Source of the DNA: an uncultured Pelagibacteraceae bacterium
GTDB lineage: Bacteria; Pseudomonadota; Alphaproteobacteria; Pelagibacterales; Pelagibacteraceae
Direction of reading: 5' to 3'
Assembly: GCA_902524105.1 (NCBI GenBank)
Contig: CABZCD010000008.1
Span: forward strand, 1 to 34,143
Length of the DNA stretch: 34,143 nt
Made by a program: the position numbers and the translations under genes. This document shows positions 33,124 to 34,143 of this stretch, one piece after another. Positions within the stretch are counted from its first letter, which is position 1, and every line of letters starts with the position of its first letter. Under the pieces are notes generated by a model. The model worked only from the letters and a program-made list of their open reading frames with translations, did not search any database and was not told the origin of the DNA.

Positions 33124-33415
33124 TCACAATTTGTTTAAATTCCTTTGAGGGTTTAAATTTAACAGCATTTCTTGAAGTAATAGTAAATTCCTCTTTAGTT
33201 TTGGGGTTTCTACCAACTCTCTCATTTTTATAAACAATATTAAATGAACCAAAATTTTTAATATTTATCTTTTTTTGATCGATTAAAATATTTGTTAAAA
33301 TATCAATCATATCATCAGTAATTTTTTGTATGTTCGTAGATGAGGTGCCAATTTTTGCCTTAAGGCTATGAACGATTTCTTTTTTTCCTAAACTTTGTCT
33401 ATTTTTTATTATCAT
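33113..33415 (-). CDS. ihfA: Integration host factor alpha subunit
   Basis: A 100-residue DNA-bending protein of the HU/IHF family. The beta-arm signature RVGRNPKTKEEFTITSRNAV (residues 69-88) carries the Pro that intercalates DNA, and ends VKFKPSKEFK. It pairs with IhfB elsewhere. Its start lies inside the end of plsX (17-nt overlap). It also overlaps the MerR gene. Confidence 0.92.
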   Translation of the reverse strand: MIIKNRQSLGKKEIVHSLKAKIGTSSTNIQKITDDMIDILTNILIDQKKINIKNFGSFNIVYKNERVGRNPKTKEEFTITSRNAVKFKPSKEFKQIVSDI

Positions 33416-34143
33416 TAAGATGACTTAAATTATCTTTAATTTGATTCATTAAATTACCTTTTACAATATTATAACATAAATTTATTGAATGATAAAACCC
33501 TAGAGAGTCTGTAGAGCCATGACTTTTTACGACCGGTCCATTTAAACCTAAAAAAATTGCACCATTAAATTTTCTTGGATCTAATCTTTCTTTAAATTTT
33601 TTAAGACTAAAATATGAAAAAATTAAAGAGAACTTTGATAAAAAATTTTCTTTTAAGGACAGTTTTAAACTGTCTGTAATAAATTTAGCTGTACCTTCTG
33701 CGGTTTTTAAAGCAATATTTCCGGTAAATCCATCAGTGATAATTACATTGCTATCACCGTCAGGTATTTTATTTCCTTCTATATAACCAGTAAATATAAA
33801 ATCTTGATTATTGTTAAATTCTTTCAGTTTTGTATAAGCTTTTTTTATTGTTTCTGTCCCTTTGATTTCTTCTGAACCAACATTTAACAAAGCTACTCTT
33901 GTTTTTTCTTCTGGGAATAGAGCTTTATGTAAAGCCGCACCCATTTCAGAAAATTCTATTAGATTATTTTCATCGCATTCAATGTTAGCACCAAGATCTA
34001 AAACAATATTCATACCTTTATTATTGGGCCATAAGCCAGCTAAAGCAGGTTTGCTCACTCCATTTATTGTTTTGAGTATCATTCTAGAGATTACTAATAG
34101 AACTCCAGTATTGCCTGCTGATAAAGAGACATGACTTTCAGTT
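33399..34143 (-). CDS. plsX: Phosphate acyltransferase PlsX, 3' part (partial gene)
   Basis: The C-terminal ~247 residues of PlsX, which makes acyl-phosphate from acyl-ACP for phospholipid synthesis at the membrane. The frame is open to the window edge: upstream of the ATG at 34082 the codons give SHVSLSAGNTGVLLVISRM, a core PlsX motif. The gene therefore starts beyond 34143 and that ATG is internal. Further marks are LDLGANIECDENNL, LLNVGSEEIKGTE, VIITDGFTGNIALKTAEG and GLNGPVVKSHGS. It runs straight into ihfA without fabH between. Confidence 0.94.
   Translation of the reverse strand, partial: TESHVSLSAGNTGVLLVISRMILKTINGVSKPALAGLWPNNKGMNIVLDLGANIECDENNLIEFSEMGAALHKALFPEEKTRVALLNVGSEEIKGTETIKKAYTKLKEFNNNQDFIFTGYIEGNKIPDGDSNVIITDGFTGNIALKTAEGTAKFITDSLKLSLKENFLSKFSLIFSYFSLKKFKERLDPRKFNGAIFLGLNGPVVKSHGSTDSLGFYHSINLCYNIVKGNLMNQIKDNLSHLNDNKK

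Noticed and set aside
33862-34134. 90-residue plus-strand frame opposite plsX
   Set aside because: Antisense to conserved PlsX sequence; no independent support.

Overview
The window is a very AT-rich, densely packed piece of a bacterial chromosome. Intergenic gaps are mostly 0-50 nt, stop/start overlaps of the ATGA or TAATG type are common, and proteins are rich in Lys, Asn and Ile. The gene families (heme A synthase CtaA, hom-glpX-recJ order, plsX-ihfA-MerR, an NDUFS4-like complex I subunit, and a DmdA that closely resembles what I remember of the Candidatus Pelagibacter enzyme) point to a streamlined marine alphaproteobacterium, SAR11 or a similar low-GC pelagic lineage. I cannot fix the exact clade from sequence alone.

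Layout. (1) 1-2532, plus strand: the 3' part of metG, then tatD and a PhnP-like metallo-beta-lactamase gene, all overlapping. (2) 2522-4621, minus strand: nhaA, an IscU/SufU-type scaffold gene and a Cys-type glutathione peroxidase. (3) 4698-15764, plus strand: tRNA-Pro(TGG) followed after 7 nt by ten tightly spaced genes: a fused 3-hydroxyacyl-CoA dehydrogenase/enoyl-CoA hydratase, a DmdC-type acyl-CoA dehydrogenase, a DmdB-type acyl-CoA ligase, an OsmC protein, an ECHDC3-like crotonase lacking both catalytic glutamates, an alpha/beta hydrolase, DmdA, an NDUFS4-like protein, an SbmA/BacA-like transporter and an AEC permease. Read together this is a DMSP demethylation/methylmercaptopropionate catabolism operon: DmdA demethylates DMSP, DmdB activates MMPA to its CoA ester, DmdC dehydrogenates it, and a hydratase finishes. 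The hydratase domain of the fusion protein, not the stand-alone crotonase, retains the catalytic residues.

(4) 15765-23120, an accessory region: a 360-nt gap with possible gene debris, a small minus-strand group (54-aa membrane protein, cupin-like protein, minimal alkyltransferase), then a tyrosine recombinase coupled to an FkbM methyltransferase, facing a minus-strand set of three glycosyltransferase genes and a GIY-YIG gene. This looks like a surface-polysaccharide island. A 35-bp dyad lies directly in front of the recombinase gene.

(5) 23128-32226, minus strand: aldehyde dehydrogenase, tRNA-Glu(TTC) whose 5' end overlaps the end of recJ, then (reading upstream) glpX, hom, a lipoprotein gene, argC, rpsI, rplM and ctaA. 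(6) 32278-34143: a small chorismate mutase on the plus strand, convergent with rpmG, MerR-type regulator, ihfA and the 3' part of plsX. I saw no CRISPR array, rRNA, insertion sequence or recognisable riboswitch. No strong case for a wholly undescribed system emerges. The best leads are the extended dmd operon with its probable rewiring of the hydratase step, and the recombinase-dyad-methyltransferase unit.
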